A DNA stretch of 64,000 nucleotides from Persicaria tinctoria (lineage: Eukaryota > Streptophyta > Magnoliopsida > Caryophyllales > Polygonaceae), in contig JBANSL010000004.1 of NCBI GenBank assembly GCA_037127255.1, positions 77,776,127 through 77,840,126 on the forward strand. Direction: 5' to 3'. Position numbers and translations under genes: made by a program. Each line of letters begins with the position of its first letter. Position 1 is the stretch's first letter. The notes beneath the pieces were generated by a model, which saw nothing but the letters and a program-made list of their open reading frames with translations, searched no databases and was not told where the DNA came from. Shown here piece after piece: positions 34,401-44,666 of the stretch.

Positions 34401-35526
34401 CGACACGATGGAAATATGATGTGTTAGAATCAGAAAGTTTAAGATGTTTAGTTTTGGCTCTTTGATTCCAAAATGTTTTTTGAAAAAACAAAAGCTTTTC
34501 CCGTTTCCTTAAAAGGCGACTTTCTTTACTATTTTGGCTTTGGAAGTGCCCGCTAGAAATTGCTGATTGAATTTCCACTAATTCGTTCTCTACCTCAAAC
34601 AACTGACGGAAGATGTTGCCAAAGGAACGCTTGTTCCATTCTTTAGCTTTCTGTTTTAGAACTTTTTGCTTAAAGACGAGTTGAAACATAGTAGATCCTG
34701 GACAAGAAGCTCGCCAGAATTGTTTAACTATATTGCGAAAGTCCTTGCGTTGAAGCCATGTGTTTTCGAATTTAAATGGGGGTGCTTTAAAGGCGGTGCT
34801 ACAATCAAGGATTATTTGTATAGGGCAGTGGTCCGAGGAAGAGAACGCACCATTTTTGGTGATGAGATTTGGCAGCCGATCGAGAATTTGGTGATGAACA
34901 AGCACCCGGTCCAGTTTTTCGAGGATGTTATCCGGGGCCTCGGGAGATTTCCTCCATGTAAAAGGATTGCCGAAGGTTGGCAGATCTAGAAGAGAGCAAG
35001 TGTTCTTAAAATCAAGGAGACGTGTGAATCTAGCCGGCAAAGTGGTAGCACCACCAAGTTTATCTTCTCTACACAGGATTTCGTTCAGATCCCCCATAAC
35101 AATGCATGGGATGGACGACTCAGTTACGATTCTTGTTAACTCAACCCAGAATTGGTCCTTATCTCGAGGGTCGGGCGGGGCATAAACAAACAGAAGGAGG
35201 ATCGTGAGATTATCACTCAAATTTTCATATCGTAAACCTATGATTCTCGGAAGGTGGAGCACAATTGAAAGGGTTTCGTTTGACAGTTGGTAGGATTTCC
35301 ATAATACCCCAAGACCACCCGACCGGCCAATGCTAGGTGACCAAATAGCTGAATCAAATCCAATATGTTTCCATAGATTTTCAGCTAGTAAGGCTTCCGA
35401 CTTTGTTTCTGCCAGGGCCAACAATTGTATATGTTCATTTCTACACAAAGCATCAATTTCAGTCCAGAAAGTTTTTTTTCTTTTTCCAATGCCCCTGCAA
35501 TTCCAATAGCTTATTTTCATGGGCAA
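31447..35526 (-). CDS. L1 LINE ORF2 protein (endonuclease, RT, RNase H), 1359 codons, intact
   Basis: It nicks the target and reverse-transcribes the element RNA. Residues 4-235 form an AP-type endonuclease: ISYWNCRGIG, ETK near 42, and the SSDHCPI catalytic signature near 230. The RT spans roughly 430-760: RPISLCSTLYKIISKIL, GAFVSDRSIQDN, KLDMEKAYDRVDW, LRQGDPLSPFLF and the catalytic FADDIIIF. A zinc-binding segment follows (WRLDIPPKVKNFLWK, then C-x2-C and H-x4-C near 1110-1135). The C-terminal about 145 residues are a plant-type RNase H: KLNFDGS, EALALKHG, EGDSS and GNRVADKVAH give the acidic residues. No stop or frameshift is seen. It ends before the 3' UTR and poly-A. The start is the first Met of the frame, two codons before the conserved KISYWNCRG. 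Confidence 0.95.
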   Translation of the reverse strand: MPMKISYWNCRGIGKRKKTFWTEIDALCRNEHIQLLALAETKSEALLAENLWKHIGFDSAIWSPSIGRSGGLGVLWKSYQLSNETLSIVLHLPRIIGLRYENLSDNLTILLLFVYAPPDPRDKDQFWVELTRIVTESSIPCIVMGDLNEILCREDKLGGATTLPARFTRLLDFKNTCSLLDLPTFGNPFTWRKSPEAPDNILEKLDRVLVHHQILDRLPNLITKNGAFSSSDHCPIQIILDCSTAFKAPPFKFENTWLQRKDFRNIVKQFWRASCPGSTMFQLVFKQKVLKQKAKEWNKRSFGNIFRQLFEVENELVEIQSAISSGHFQSQNSKESRLLRKREKLLFFQKTFWNQRAKTKHLKLSDSNTSYFHRVASGRRHRKQIRNITTTNGTLVVGEENVREEIKKEFQKRFKKEAIDDTLLNDMTNIIQPSISATENEYLIRIPTNGEIKSAVFSLGKNKSPGPDGMTAEFYRQFWDILGISIIKAIKGFFNSGKILKQINHTFISLLPKQDNPSTTNHYRPISLCSTLYKIISKILTERLKAVIGRLIHPLQGAFVSDRSIQDNVLIAHEIFHSFRSRVGREGWLAIKLDMEKAYDRVDWNFTKKILDNFGFHPKFVSWVMECVTTVSYSILVNNGPTDMFLPSRGLRQGDPLSPFLFILGAEILARHLSADANRDKSPIGFTFGRSGPRIPFLSFADDIIIFSKGSLDACRRVKTIIDSYCKVSGQKVNFHKSCFQATKGITQSRVLELGRCLNIPNAISLEKYLACPIINGRVTKETFEDIICKSREQLSKWRANSLSQQGRATLINTNLSAKPLYTMQSFLLPSSIHKELDQINRTFFWNKDLQHRPLISWDRVCRTKKCGGLGLRKSKEMNEALQMKLLWKTLAEPDNVWVQIIKYKYLRAHNILEYKKSGPSSWQWAKLTTLIDKFKMGLIWSVGNGTAIKFWTDHWTTTSSIQSRDDCPNIGNINDKVSDYILGGKWWVEKLSAVLPPNIVEEILDIPLPISNFVDRLYWWSDRAGWFTTSSAYKLVTAESSIPLDNNTWIWRLDIPPKVKNFLWKICQNGLPTATRLAQRGVPVPTSCSFCNCFMEDDVHLLLECQYSRSLLHFPGHINSKISSLISRSRDINPIMSFIGNNLSNVALGKLAFAWWITWYIRNQYTFKQVPIPPRDSALKLIKTHKLNWNNTHQHDSMLDENATPQSRSLKHPIKKSKARQVLWRKPPTGTFKLNFDGSTIANNCSTAGVVIRDWNGLPIHIGYKRLGTKSALQAEALALKHGVQLVLQLRIDKIQIEGDSSIIINHLTRKSSCPWEIELIMSDVQLLLSTLKETSFYHVPRLGNRVADKVAHLCHSA

Positions 35527-35957
35527 CTTATTGAGATATGAGGAGACCCGGTAAAATTCCTCATATCAACGCGTTGTTTGTTGTGGGTTTGTAGGGGAGT
35601 GTGTAAGTGAGCTAGATCCAGAACAATCAGATGGCCACTCTTACAACTCAGTTCAACGAATTTCAAACTTAAGTTTATACAATAATTGTCTCCATAGTTA
35701 ATGACACTATATAGACAAAGTATTTTGATGATATTAGAAGACTTAAAAGTCTTATGTTTAGTCTTATACAGTGATGTATAGGTATTATAATTAGACCATA
35801 CCACTAATTTATTGTATGAGATAATCACATCCTTTATTTTATTTGTCCAACAGATTAATAGACCAAGCCAAATAGAAGAAATGGGGCTTGAATTATTCAT
35901 GAAATTAGATTCTACAGAGACGGCAATGACAGACAAAGAGTCGACTGCATACCGTGA

Positions 35958-37439
35958 TCAACAAACAAGTACTGCAAGCGATAGGCAAAACAAATACCGC
36001 CATGAGCAAGGATTACCAAAGCAACCCTTAACCCACAAATTGGACATGAGTCGACCACTTAGGACACTCATAAACCTACATCGAGACCACACATGGGCCT
36101 TTATATCAAGATACTTAACAGAAGGTAGAATATACAACACCGAAACCAAACTTACGGTGCAACCACCATCAAGATATGCAGAAGAGCATTTGCTCATCTT
36201 ACACCGCAAACCTGCAATAAGGTCAATCTGAGCCAATAAGATAAGGAAACACACCCGGTTGTCGTTAAACATAGTGTTAGCTCTATGGTTTCCATCCTTG
36301 GGGCATAGCAGCTCCACAGTGCAATTTTTCTCCATCAACAAGGAAGAGATCTGAAAGACATGTGCATCCCTATGGGAAAAAACCCCATCAGATTTCTCCA
36401 AACAAATTTTTTCCATCAAGCCCTTTCGGGGGGTATTTTGTGGAAGGATGGAATCATTCTCCACAAAGGTGTTTTTATTTACAGCAACTATCCGACTATT
36501 ACAAAGGAGCCAATGTTTAATTATAATTAACTTGAAGCAAGTATGGAAAGAAAGATTCATCATCAGAGACATCCACACAGACTTAGCTTTCGTCCTGATT
36601 TCCTTAGCCCCAATAGGATTTCCAAATAAATTAGCAGATGCAAAGGTGAGGTTAAGCACAATAATATTCTCATGAACTCTACCTTGTACTGCCTTGAGCT
36701 TTTCTCTATCGATATCCTTCCTTTTGAAATTTTCCGCTCCTTTGCACATCTGCAAAGTGGCAACGCCGTCATTGGGAACCAGAGTTCCTTTTGAAAAGTC
36801 AATTTCCTCATTGGTGCCAAGAGGCTCCATAGTGCAGACATTCTCAACAGTATTGAGGGTGCACGTCGATGATATTAGCACCAAACAGAAGGTTTGTCTT
36901 GCGACACTTTTTGGGCCCTCGAAAGGGGGGTAGGTGTGACTAGAAGTCACTTTTTGAGATGACGTTAGATCATCAATACCAAACCAAAGTTTGAGCTGTA
37001 AACATGTGATACTATCATCAGAGATGGAACCCTGAATCGGTTGTTTAGCCTCGCTAGGAGGGTTTGGGCCCTTTCGGGAATTAGAGAGGGAAGGTGCATA
37101 ACACACAACCCCGATTTTGGTATTGCCATGAAATGAAACCGCATCAACATCCAAAAGCTGCCAGCAAAGTCGAAACCATCGACCGTCACTCTCCCACCGG
37201 TAATGACAGCCGCCTTCTGAACCACCGCACCTAGAGCCACTCCTCCGGGGACCAGAAGAGCCACACCTCCGCCCCCAAATCGGAGATTTCTTCTTCCTTT
37301 TTCTGAAATTTCTTCGAACCGGCTCAAACCGCTTCCAAACGACCATCGACATACTTGGGAAAGAGCCGATGGGCCATCTCAACCGAAGAGCCTCCAGCAA
37401 GCTCCCTCTCACATCCTGAGATCTGGATTCGTTCCCCAT
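35958..37439 (-). CDS. Putative LINE ORF1, 493 codons, function unconfirmed
   Basis: This long minus-strand frame occupies the position expected for ORF1, upstream of ORF2 and within the element's target duplications. The N-terminal part is basic (RRNFRKRKKKSPIWGRR) and the C-terminal part is hydrophobic and Cys-containing. I could not find the RRM-like DUF4283 region or a CCHC knuckle that plant L1 ORF1 proteins usually have, and competing frames overlap (for example 36965-37327). It may be a decayed or divergent nucleic-acid-binding protein, or a chance open frame. Confidence 0.35.
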   Translation of the reverse strand: MGNESRSQDVRGSLLEALRLRWPIGSFPSMSMVVWKRFEPVRRNFRKRKKKSPIWGRRCGSSGPRRSGSRCGGSEGGCHYRWESDGRWFRLCWQLLDVDAVSFHGNTKIGVVCYAPSLSNSRKGPNPPSEAKQPIQGSISDDSITCLQLKLWFGIDDLTSSQKVTSSHTYPPFEGPKSVARQTFCLVLISSTCTLNTVENVCTMEPLGTNEEIDFSKGTLVPNDGVATLQMCKGAENFKRKDIDREKLKAVQGRVHENIIVLNLTFASANLFGNPIGAKEIRTKAKSVWMSLMMNLSFHTCFKLIIIKHWLLCNSRIVAVNKNTFVENDSILPQNTPRKGLMEKICLEKSDGVFSHRDAHVFQISSLLMEKNCTVELLCPKDGNHRANTMFNDNRVCFLILLAQIDLIAGLRCKMSKCSSAYLDGGCTVSLVSVLYILPSVKYLDIKAHVWSRCRFMSVLSGRLMSNLWVKGCFGNPCSWRYLFCLSLAVLVC

Positions 37440-37793
37440 TGAGAGGATGTAACCACCACAACTATCTGAAGAACACCGCCACAGAAGACGGGATTAGGAG
37501 GAGGCGAAAAGGGGGTAAGGAGAACTGGAGAAGTACTCAAATCGTCTCAAATTGGAACTCGATACATAAGGCAGGGGAAGAAATCGACCGATTCCGGTTA
37601 GTATTGGGAAGAATTGAGGCACACAAAGGCGATTTAGGGGAAGAAATAACAAGAATGAGGGTTGAGGACAGGGCTCCGAAGAGGAGTACGCTCCGAAGAG
37701 GGGTTTTTTGCTCGGGAGAGCGCTTCTTCCTTTTTGAATTTTCTTTGATTATGTCTACCTCTCGTCTTAGTTTTCCTTTAGATTGAATTCAAT

Positions 37794-38200
37794 GTTTTGA
37801 ATTAAGCCCAATAGTTAGTAAATATGTTAAGAATAAAAGATAAAATGTGAAAGGTTTAAAGAGATAAAGAGAATAATAATAAAAAATTAAAATCAATAAA
37901 TAATTAAAAAAGGCAAAATAAAATAAAATTGATTGGTGGAAAGGAAGTGAGGGGAAAAAGTAGGATAAAATGGGATTAGTGACTAAAGTGAAGGAGAATA
38001 CGACACCTAAGCAAAATTTTCTAAATTAAAGTAGCATATAGAAGGAGAATGGATGATTAAAAAAATTAATGGAAAAAGAGAAAAGGAGAAATAAAAAAAT
38101 CAAGGAAAAAAAACATAATTAGTCAATATTCCTAAAACTCATCTAAGATGTACACGTAAGTAAAGTCTTATGAATTAAGGTCATAAATAAATATAAATAT
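37794..38200. other. AT-rich spacer
   Basis: No genes. A segment near 37975-38030 (GAGAATACGACACCTAAGCA) faintly resembles the Helitron 5' block seen at 20640-22669. Confidence 0.4.
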
Positions 38201-38271
38201 AAATATAGATTTTTTAAAAATAATTATTATCAGAGAATTTAATAGCGTCAAATTAAAGAAGAAGATGAATC

Positions 38272-38570
38272 TGACGGTTGTTAATGCTCTTCTGGGTGAC
38301 TGGTCTTGTCCCTGGAACATTGAGCTGCTACAATCAGATACGAGGGTTGATCTATCATACTTCACTAATGTTGCTATTCGTCATATCTTCAGGGAATCAA
38401 ATGTTGTGGCAGACATGATTGCTCGTCTTGCTTATGGATACCCTGCCGAGGATAGCTGCTCATCGGACCATCTGCTCGCTGATCTCGTCCGTCTGGACGC
38501 TCTAGGAAGGCCCCCGGGTTGTCGGGAGCCTCCCTAACTCTTATCTTGCTTCGGAAAAAAAAAAAAAAAA
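38272..38570 (+). mobile_element. Severely 5'-truncated LINE (RNase H end only) with target duplication
   Basis: Plus-strand frame 38265-38537 reads NALLGDWSCPWNIELLQSDT and HIFRESNVVADMIARLAYG, then a stop; this is the last part of a plant LINE RNase H domain. About 19 A residues follow (38553-38571). AAGAAGATGAATC flanks it at 38259-38271 and 38571-38583. The matching site in the other duplicate block (about 51740-51760) lacks the insertion, an empty-site control. It is a different LINE family from 31338-37777. Confidence 0.93.
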
Positions 38571-39149
38571 AAGAAGATGAATCATAAGTTTTAAAAAAAT
38601 GACAAATGTGGAATAAAATGGAAGTTGTTTAAATGAAAACAAGTGAAAAAGGCACAATCTTTCAAAAAAAAAAAAAAAGAGTGAAAAAGGCACAACCCAT
38701 TCGAAATTGATAAATTTCTACCGAATTCTTGAGCCTCATACACATTAGCAGGCAAGGAAGTAAAAAATAAAATTTGAGTAGGCTATATAAACTAAAATTT
38801 TCATATGTTTATAATTTTCATTAACAAAACTTTTATTTTACCATTTTTTTTTATCGATTTTTTTAATTTTTTTTAAGAAAAATGGGGCGGACTGGAGCGA
38901 TGTCACCCAAACGCCCCCAGTTAAGTCACCGCACACTAGTCAACATGAGTAATTTTTGGTGTATTATTTAATTATTTCTATCTATGTTTTTAGTTTAAAA
39001 TATTTAAAAAAAATACTATTTATGTTAATTTCTTTATGTTTATAGATTTCTAAAATTTTGTAATAAAAAAATATGTTTTAAATTATATACATATATAATT
39101 AAAAGATCGATTATATTAGTAAATAATTTTTTTTAGATTTTGATAAAAC

Positions 39150-39500
39150 ATAATTTTTCATGAACATACATATAATTTTTTTTTTAAATATTCTTCCCTA
39201 TAAATAGAGATCGATCTTGTCCTTCTCTATTTGCATGAATAGAGATATTTTCCTTCCCTTGAAATTTTACAATGTAATTTATTTCCAAAAGTTAGTTTTA
39301 TAACAAAGAAAAAACTTAATTTATATTTTGCTAAAAACATAATTTTTCATGAACATACATATAACTTTTTAAAAAAAAATATTATTCCCTTTAAATAGAG
39401 ATATTGTCCTTCTCTATTTGGATGAATAGAGATATTTTCCTTCCCTTAGAAATTTTACAATATAATTCATTTCCAAAAGTTACTTTTATAACAAAGAATA
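39150..39500. repeat. 190-bp direct repeat in the peptide gene promoter region
   Basis: TTTTTCATGAACATACATATA starts near 39157 and 39347. Both are followed by TAAATAGAGAT, CTTCTCTATTTG and GATGAATAGAGATATTTTCC. The same pair exists in the right block at about 56039-56380, so the duplication predates the block duplication. Confidence 0.8.
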
Positions 39501-39637
39501 AAAAATTAATTCATTCCATAAATATTTATTATTTAATTACAAAAAATCTTTGTATTTAAGAATGGTTAATTGTTGAAGATCATCAAATATTCCCACATTA
39601 CACAATGATCTTAACAAGGATACCAAATTAATTAACC

Positions 39638-39676
39638 ATGCATGCATTTTATGAGTATAGTACTGCTATATAAATA
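39638..39676 (+). promoter_or_regulatory. Promoter elements of peptide gene A: RY motif and TATA box
   Basis: CATGCATGCA (39638-39647) is an RY element of the kind bound by B3 factors in seeds. TATATAAATA (39667-39676) is a good TATA box about 106 bases before the ATG. Both are unchanged in copy B. Confidence 0.65.
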
Positions 39677-39781
39677 AATTTCCGTTCAATCAGAAATCAA
39701 AACCATAAAACAAATTAAAAGCCCCAAAATTAGAGAAGCAAATCAACACGCCGCAAAGCAAGCAATCCAATTCAATCAGCA

Positions 39782-40209
39782 ATGGCAAACAACAAGCTCT
39801 TGAAGAACACAACCGCCTCCATGATTCTAATGTGCGTGATTTTCATGTCCATCGCCTCGGATTTGGCCACCGCCAGAGGTATGAACTGAGTTATTATCCG
39901 ATCTATACGTATATAAAGAGTGATTTATAAGTGATTAAAGTAAAATTGATGCAGAGGTGCGTGTAACTGAGACCAACACCCTCCCTGCATCTAGAGGTAT
40001 GTATGAAATGAGCCTATTGTGAGATCGATACATATATAAACTATAAATGTGCGTGTGATTTATAAGTGGCTTAAATTGATGTAACAGAACATATAACACA
40101 GACGAGGGAGCAATGCAGGGCCGCCTGTGTCAAGTGGTGCCTTTGGTTTTCGGGTATCAAACGCGACGCTTGTATGGCCGAATGCATTGCCCAATGCCCC
40201 GGCTCCTAA
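39782..40209 (+). CDS. Secreted six-cysteine peptide, copy A (3 exons)
   Basis: Exons 39782-39878, 39955-39996 and 40088-40209 join in frame to 86 residues plus TAA. Residues 1-31 form a signal peptide: NKLLKN, then a hydrophobic core MILMCVIFMSIA ending ATAR. A short acidic/polar linker (exon 2) follows. The last 40 residues hold C-x3-C-x3-C-x10-C-x3-C-x3-C (CRAACVKWC ... CMAECIAQC), a pattern of a disulfide-linked helical hairpin. It is comparable to thionin-like or alpha-hairpinin-type defence peptides, but the family is not certain. The product should be extracellular. It lies convergent to the glutaredoxin pseudogene. Promoter elements match copy B. Confidence 0.85.
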
Positions 40210-40458
40210 TATTTCATCATCGATCCGTCATTTTTATCTTTCCCTCATCCATGTTTTAGCCTTTTTAGTGTTTCAGTATAAGCTAAATAATAAATAATCG
40301 AATTTTATACCTATATTTTGATATATAGGTTGATATCTTGTTTCCAAGAAATCGATTCTTACATAGCCGTGATGTAATAATTGATCGATTCATTACCATA
40401 AAATAAAAATTTCATAAAATAAAGTTAAAGTTATAGAGATTTGAACTCGATGAGCCCT
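40210..40458. other. Intergenic region between convergent peptide A and glutaredoxin A
   Basis: AT-rich with no gene. It should hold the 3' UTR of the peptide gene. It is nearly identical to 57108-57359. Confidence 0.6.
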
Positions 40459-40950
40459 TGTTCACGAAACCCAAGCGGGGCATCGAACCAGCCCATTCTC
40501 ATTACACATCGGGCACATCCGCCTCCGTCCTCCATCCACCTCGAACACCTTCCGGCTGCCATTGCAGTTGCCGCAAGGAATGAATCTCGCATCGCCGCAG
40601 CTCCTGCAAACGAAGCTTGAATCCTTCAATACCAGAAATCCGTCTATCATCCTCATGAGCTCCCAGTCTTCATTCAGCTGCTTGATCTCCTCCGCTCCTC
40701 CGACGTGCTTCCCCTTGATGAACACTTGTGGTAGACTCACTTCATTCCCGCCTAAAGCTCTCTTCAACTCCTTCCTGTAACTCAAATCCATCGAAATGTC
40801 CCTCTCGTCTACGACAACGCCGAATCCTCTCAAGATCATCCTGACTGTGCATCAATCGTTGTAGGTTTTCCGGACCCCCCTCAGACTCGTGAAGCAGAGC
40901 ACAATTTTGTATTCGGAGGTAGAGATTTGGCGGAGATCGTTGTTGGATGT
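40459..40950 (-). pseudogene. Glutaredoxin-domain gene copy A, broken and split by a gypsy element
   Basis: This is the paralogue of the intact gene at 57360-58550. The readable part covers VVVDERDISMDLSYRKELK, LPQVFIKGKHVGGAEEIKQL and the zinc-binding tail CRSCGDARF, CGNCNGS, CPMCNENG. The last pair reads CPAW instead of CPAC. Just upstream the motif NDCCTVR has become ND-stop-CTV (TGC to TGA, near 40849). The gene is then interrupted at 40950 by a gypsy element. Only about 65 bases of it reappear beyond the element (50273-50338), after which similarity jumps to sequence from the gene's 3' flank. It is non-functional. Confidence 0.93.
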
Positions 40951-41855
40951 GATACGGGGTTAGCCGTATGATGGCCCGGTCTTCGACAATCAAACATGAA
41001 ATAACTAGAACGGAAGCAAGACTCAAGAACAAAGACAAAACGCAGCAATATCGACCCAAAACAGGAACTCGGAATCGACTAAGGACAAAACAAAAGACTC
41101 GATCAAATTGATAACAAGACTCGACAAAAAGAATGAAACAAAGACCGATAGATTAGTGATTCGAACTAATATAGGACGAGATAAATACCCCAGGCCTCCT
41201 AAGAGGGTAGGAACCAAATATCAACGACTATAAAGCCCGCCTCTACAACCTTACACAACCAAGCGGACAACTTGGAGGCACAAGGAGGGGACTTGTGATT
41301 ACCAAAATTACCAAGCTCTCGCGAGGTTGATGAACTCAAAGCAAACCAAGCAGGATCAATAACCAATTGTGCAATCGATGAGAAACGCTTCGAATCGATT
41401 GACTTTAGAACGCTCAATGTGTTTAACACGAGAGAAACTTTCATAAAAATTCAACCAGTTGTTCTACAGAGGAGAACACCGAATATATAAAACCCTATCA
41501 AGGTAATTTCGGCCAAACTAATTAATTAAAAAGAATTAATTAAAATACCCTAAAAGTTTCCTAAAATAACTTAAGTAAAAAAGTTACCGAAATAGGAAAT
41601 TTAACAAGGGTTCAAGACTTAGAGAAACTCAGCTCCAACTCGGCTTAAGGTGGCTCGGCCACAAGGCCTATACACATGTATCTCTTCAATGTAGGCTCGG
41701 GGAGTTGAACCGTGCTCAAGAACAAGGCATGACTCACAAACATGAAGGAGTCGCGTTGGAGCTTCTTAGCTCGGGCTCGAGTCATTGGTCCATCTCTTAA
41801 GATGATTTGCGTGTCCGGAGGTGTAGACGATGGTGTAGAAGATGGTCCCGCATTA
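40951..41855 (-). repeat. Gypsy 3' LTR
   Basis: The minus strand begins TAATGCGGGACC and ends CCCCGTATCA. Its 5' edge follows a purine-rich AAGAAGGGGTGGT tract (polypurine tract, about 41856-41868). It differs from the 5' LTR by scattered substitutions and a short indel near 41665. Confidence 0.93.
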
Positions 41856-42730
41856 ACCACCCCTTCTTGGAAAGGATTCGACCACAAATCCAAGTCCTCG
41901 TCCATGGCTAAGTATGGAATAAGATCCGCGACGTTGAATGTAGCACTCATGCCATATGTTCCAGGAAGCTCTAGCTTGTAGGCATTGTCACCCACCTTAT
42001 GTAGAACCTTGAAAGGTCCATCTCCTCGTGGTGAAAGCTTGCTCTTCCTTTCATTGGGAAACCTCTCCTTCTGCAGGTGTACCCACACTAGATCCCTAGG
42101 CTGGAACGCCACCAATCTGCGCCCTTTGTTGGCCTTATTGGCGTTGTACTCAGCGTTCCGCATAAGCTGATGACGCTTCCGTTCATGTAGCTCCTTGACG
42201 AACTCAACATGCTTACCTGCGTCAAAAGACTCATTCTCTCTCATAGGATATGGAGTAAGATCAAAAGGGGTTAGTGGATTAACACCATATACACATTGAA
42301 ATGGAGTGATTTTAGTTGAGGAATGTAATGTCCTATTATAAGCAAACTCCACATGAGGTAAGGCTTCTTCCCAAAGCTTCAAATTCTTTCTTAATATGGC
42401 TCTAAGGATAGTGGTTAAGGTTCTATTGGTCACCTCAGTTTGGCCATCGGTTTGGGGGTGACTAGAGGTAGAGAATAACAATCTAGTTCCCAATTTGTTC
42501 CACAATGTACGCCTAAAATGACTTAAGAACTTAACATCCCTATTACTCACTATAGTTTTCGGCACTCCATGTAACCTAACTACCTCTCTAAAGAATAAAT
42601 TAGCAACATTGGTAGCATCGTCAGTTTTATGACATGCAATAAAGTGAGCCATGTTAGAAAATCTATCCACCACAACAAAGATAGAATCTCTCCCCTTCTT
42701 AATTATAGGCAACCCAACAATAAAGTCCAT
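41645..42730 (-). pseudogene. Gypsy integrase C-terminal two-thirds, extending into the LTR
   Basis: The frame reads MDFIVGLPIIKKGRDSIFVV, DRFSNMAHFIACHKTDDATN, HPQTDGQTEVTNRTLTTILR and HVEFAYNRTLHSSTKITPF (catalytic core with the D and E positions), then KLSPRGDGPFKVLHKVGDNA and GPMTRARAKKL. Upstream sequence is cut by TAG codons at W positions near 42733 and 42862. The C-terminus is encoded in the LTR. Confidence 0.9.
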
Positions 42731-42982
42731 AGAAATATCTTCCTAAGGGGTTGAAGGGATCGGCAGGGGTGTATGTAAACCATGGGGCATAAGCTTAGAC
42801 TTGACCTTTAAACAGTCCATACATCTCTTAAGGCAATGTTCTACATCCCTAAGCATATGTGGCTAATAGAAGTGTGACTTAAGTGTATGATAGATCTTAT
42901 TTCTCCCAAAATGACCCATTAAACCTCCACTATGGGCTTCATTCACCAATAATAACCGAAGAGAACACCTAGGTATGCACAC

Positions 42983-44643
42983 TTAGTCTCTCCTAAACAA
43001 GAATCCATCAAAGATATAGAAGCTATTGCTAGAACCCTTGTCTCGACATAGCTTAAATAAATCCCCAAAATCAACATCATTCTCATACAATTCCTTAATG
43101 TACACAAAGCCTAAGACTCTAGAATCCAAAGTGATTAAAAGGACATGTCTCCTAGATAAAGCATCAGCAACCACATCGTCTTTTCCTTTCTTATACTTTA
43201 TAACATAAGGAAATGTTTCAATAAATTCCATCTACCTACCATGCCTCCTATCAAGTTTATCTTGGCTCTTAAAATGTTTTAAAGATTCATGATCAGTCCT
43301 GAGTATAAACTCTCTAGGCCAAAGGTAATGTGACCATGTCTTAAGGACTCTAAACAATGCATATAATCCCTTGTCAAAAGTAGAGTAATTAAGACATGCA
43401 CCTTTTAACTTTTCAGAAAAGAAGGCGATAGGCTTACCTTCTTGCATGAGGACCCCTCTAATTCCAACTCTACTAGCATCACATTCAACCTCGAAAGGCC
43501 GAGTGAAATCAGGCAGAGCCAGCAATGGGGCTTGCGTGAGCTTCTCCTTGAGTCGTCGGAACGCATCCTCCTGAGCTGGACCCCACTTGAACTCACACCG
43601 CTTCTCTGTGAGCTTTGTAAGATGGGTTGCGATGGAGCTGAAGTCGCACACAAAACGTATGTAGAAGCTCGCCAATCCCTGGAAGCTGCGCACATGGCCA
43701 ATGGTAGTCGGCGTCGGCCACTCCTGTATAGCCTTGATCTTCGCCTCATCGACACGCAGACCATTGGAGCTCACTACAAAACCCAGAAAAGACACTTGAT
43801 TATTACATAATTCACATTTCTTAAGATTGGCATACATGTGTTATAATCTAAGTGTAGAAAGTACTTCCCTTAAATGTGTTTCATGTTCCTCAGGTGATTT
43901 ACTATAGATAAGAATGTCATCAAAATATACAACAATAAATTTACCTATGAATTTTCTAAGCACATGATTCATTAACCTCGTGAAAGTACTAGGGGTGTTA
44001 GTCAAGCCAAAAGGCATAACCGGCCATTCATAGAGTCCAAATTTCGTTTTAAAGGCTGTTTTCCATTCATTGCCTTCATTCATCCTAATCTGATGGTAAC
44101 CGCTTTTTAAATCAATTTTAGAGACGACAGAAGAACCATGCAACTCATCTAACATGTCATCTAAGTGGGGTATAGGATGGCGATATTTTACAGTTATGTT
44201 GTTAATGGCCCTACAATCTACACACATTCTCCAAGAACCATCTTTCTTAGGGACTAACAACATAGGCACATCACATGGACTCGAACTTTCCCTAATGTAT
44301 CCCTTGTCCAACAGTTCTTGGACTTGGGATTGAACCTCTTGGGTTTCAGTGGGATTCATTCTATAAGCAGGCCTATTAGGCAAAGAAGCCCCTGGAATAA
44401 GATCAATTTGATACTCAATTCCTCTAACAGGGGTAGGCCTGCTGGTATATCCTCGGGGAATACATCCTGATACTTTTCAATAAGAGATAGGATGTGAGGA
44501 AGGAGGGTAGCTCTAAGCTCCTCACTCAACATGTCCAATGCTTTGCATAGGAGCATGAGGGTTGTTTCCCCATCCGCAAACTCGTCTAAAAATGTACTCT
44601 TGGAAGCGAAGAATACCTCTCTAGGCCGAGTAGGGGTAGACAC
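42983..44643 (-). pseudogene. Gypsy reverse transcriptase and RNase H, with stops and a frameshift
   Basis: 44356-44643 holds the end of the protease-RT linker. 43841-44383 holds the RT core: [52 protein letters not shown] and [11 protein letters not shown]. 43232-43837 holds the RT thumb and RNase H ([34 protein letters not shown]). 42983-43231 holds [16 protein letters not shown] one-base loss near 44430 shifts frame; stops lie near 43838 and 43232. Most stops are TAG/TAA at expected Trp or Gln codons. Confidence 0.92.
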
Positions 44644-44666
44644 ATGGCTCGACTGAGCCTCCTTAT

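Larger units (their letters stand above)
31338..37777 (-). mobile_element. Full-length L1-type LINE with 16-bp target duplication
   Basis: The element is read on the minus strand and ends in a poly-A tail (the T run at 31338-31354). TTAGATTGAATTCAAT flanks it on both sides: 31322-31337 and 37778-37793, a perfect 16-bp target duplication. It has a 5' region, a putative ORF1 and an unbroken ORF2 with endonuclease, reverse transcriptase, zinc-binding and RNase H parts. Length is about 6.4 kb, normal for plant L1. A truncated relative lies at 51804-55499. The perfect duplication and open ORF2 point to a young copy. Confidence 0.95.
38200..40950. repeat. Duplicated block, left copy (interrupted)
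   Basis: Sequence from about 38200 to 40950, resuming for about 65 bases at 50273, matches about 51690-51803 plus 55500-57905. Shared landmarks are CAGAGAATTTAATAGC, the 190-bp promoter repeat, the peptide gene and the convergent glutaredoxin gene. The left copy carries the truncated LINE and the gypsy element; the right copy carries the nested LINE/LTR set. Similarity is very high in the peptide gene. Confidence 0.9.

Noticed and set aside
35812..36231. 139-codon plus-strand frame inside the LINE
   Set aside because: It is antisense to the LINE, with no motif, and overlaps the putative ORF1.
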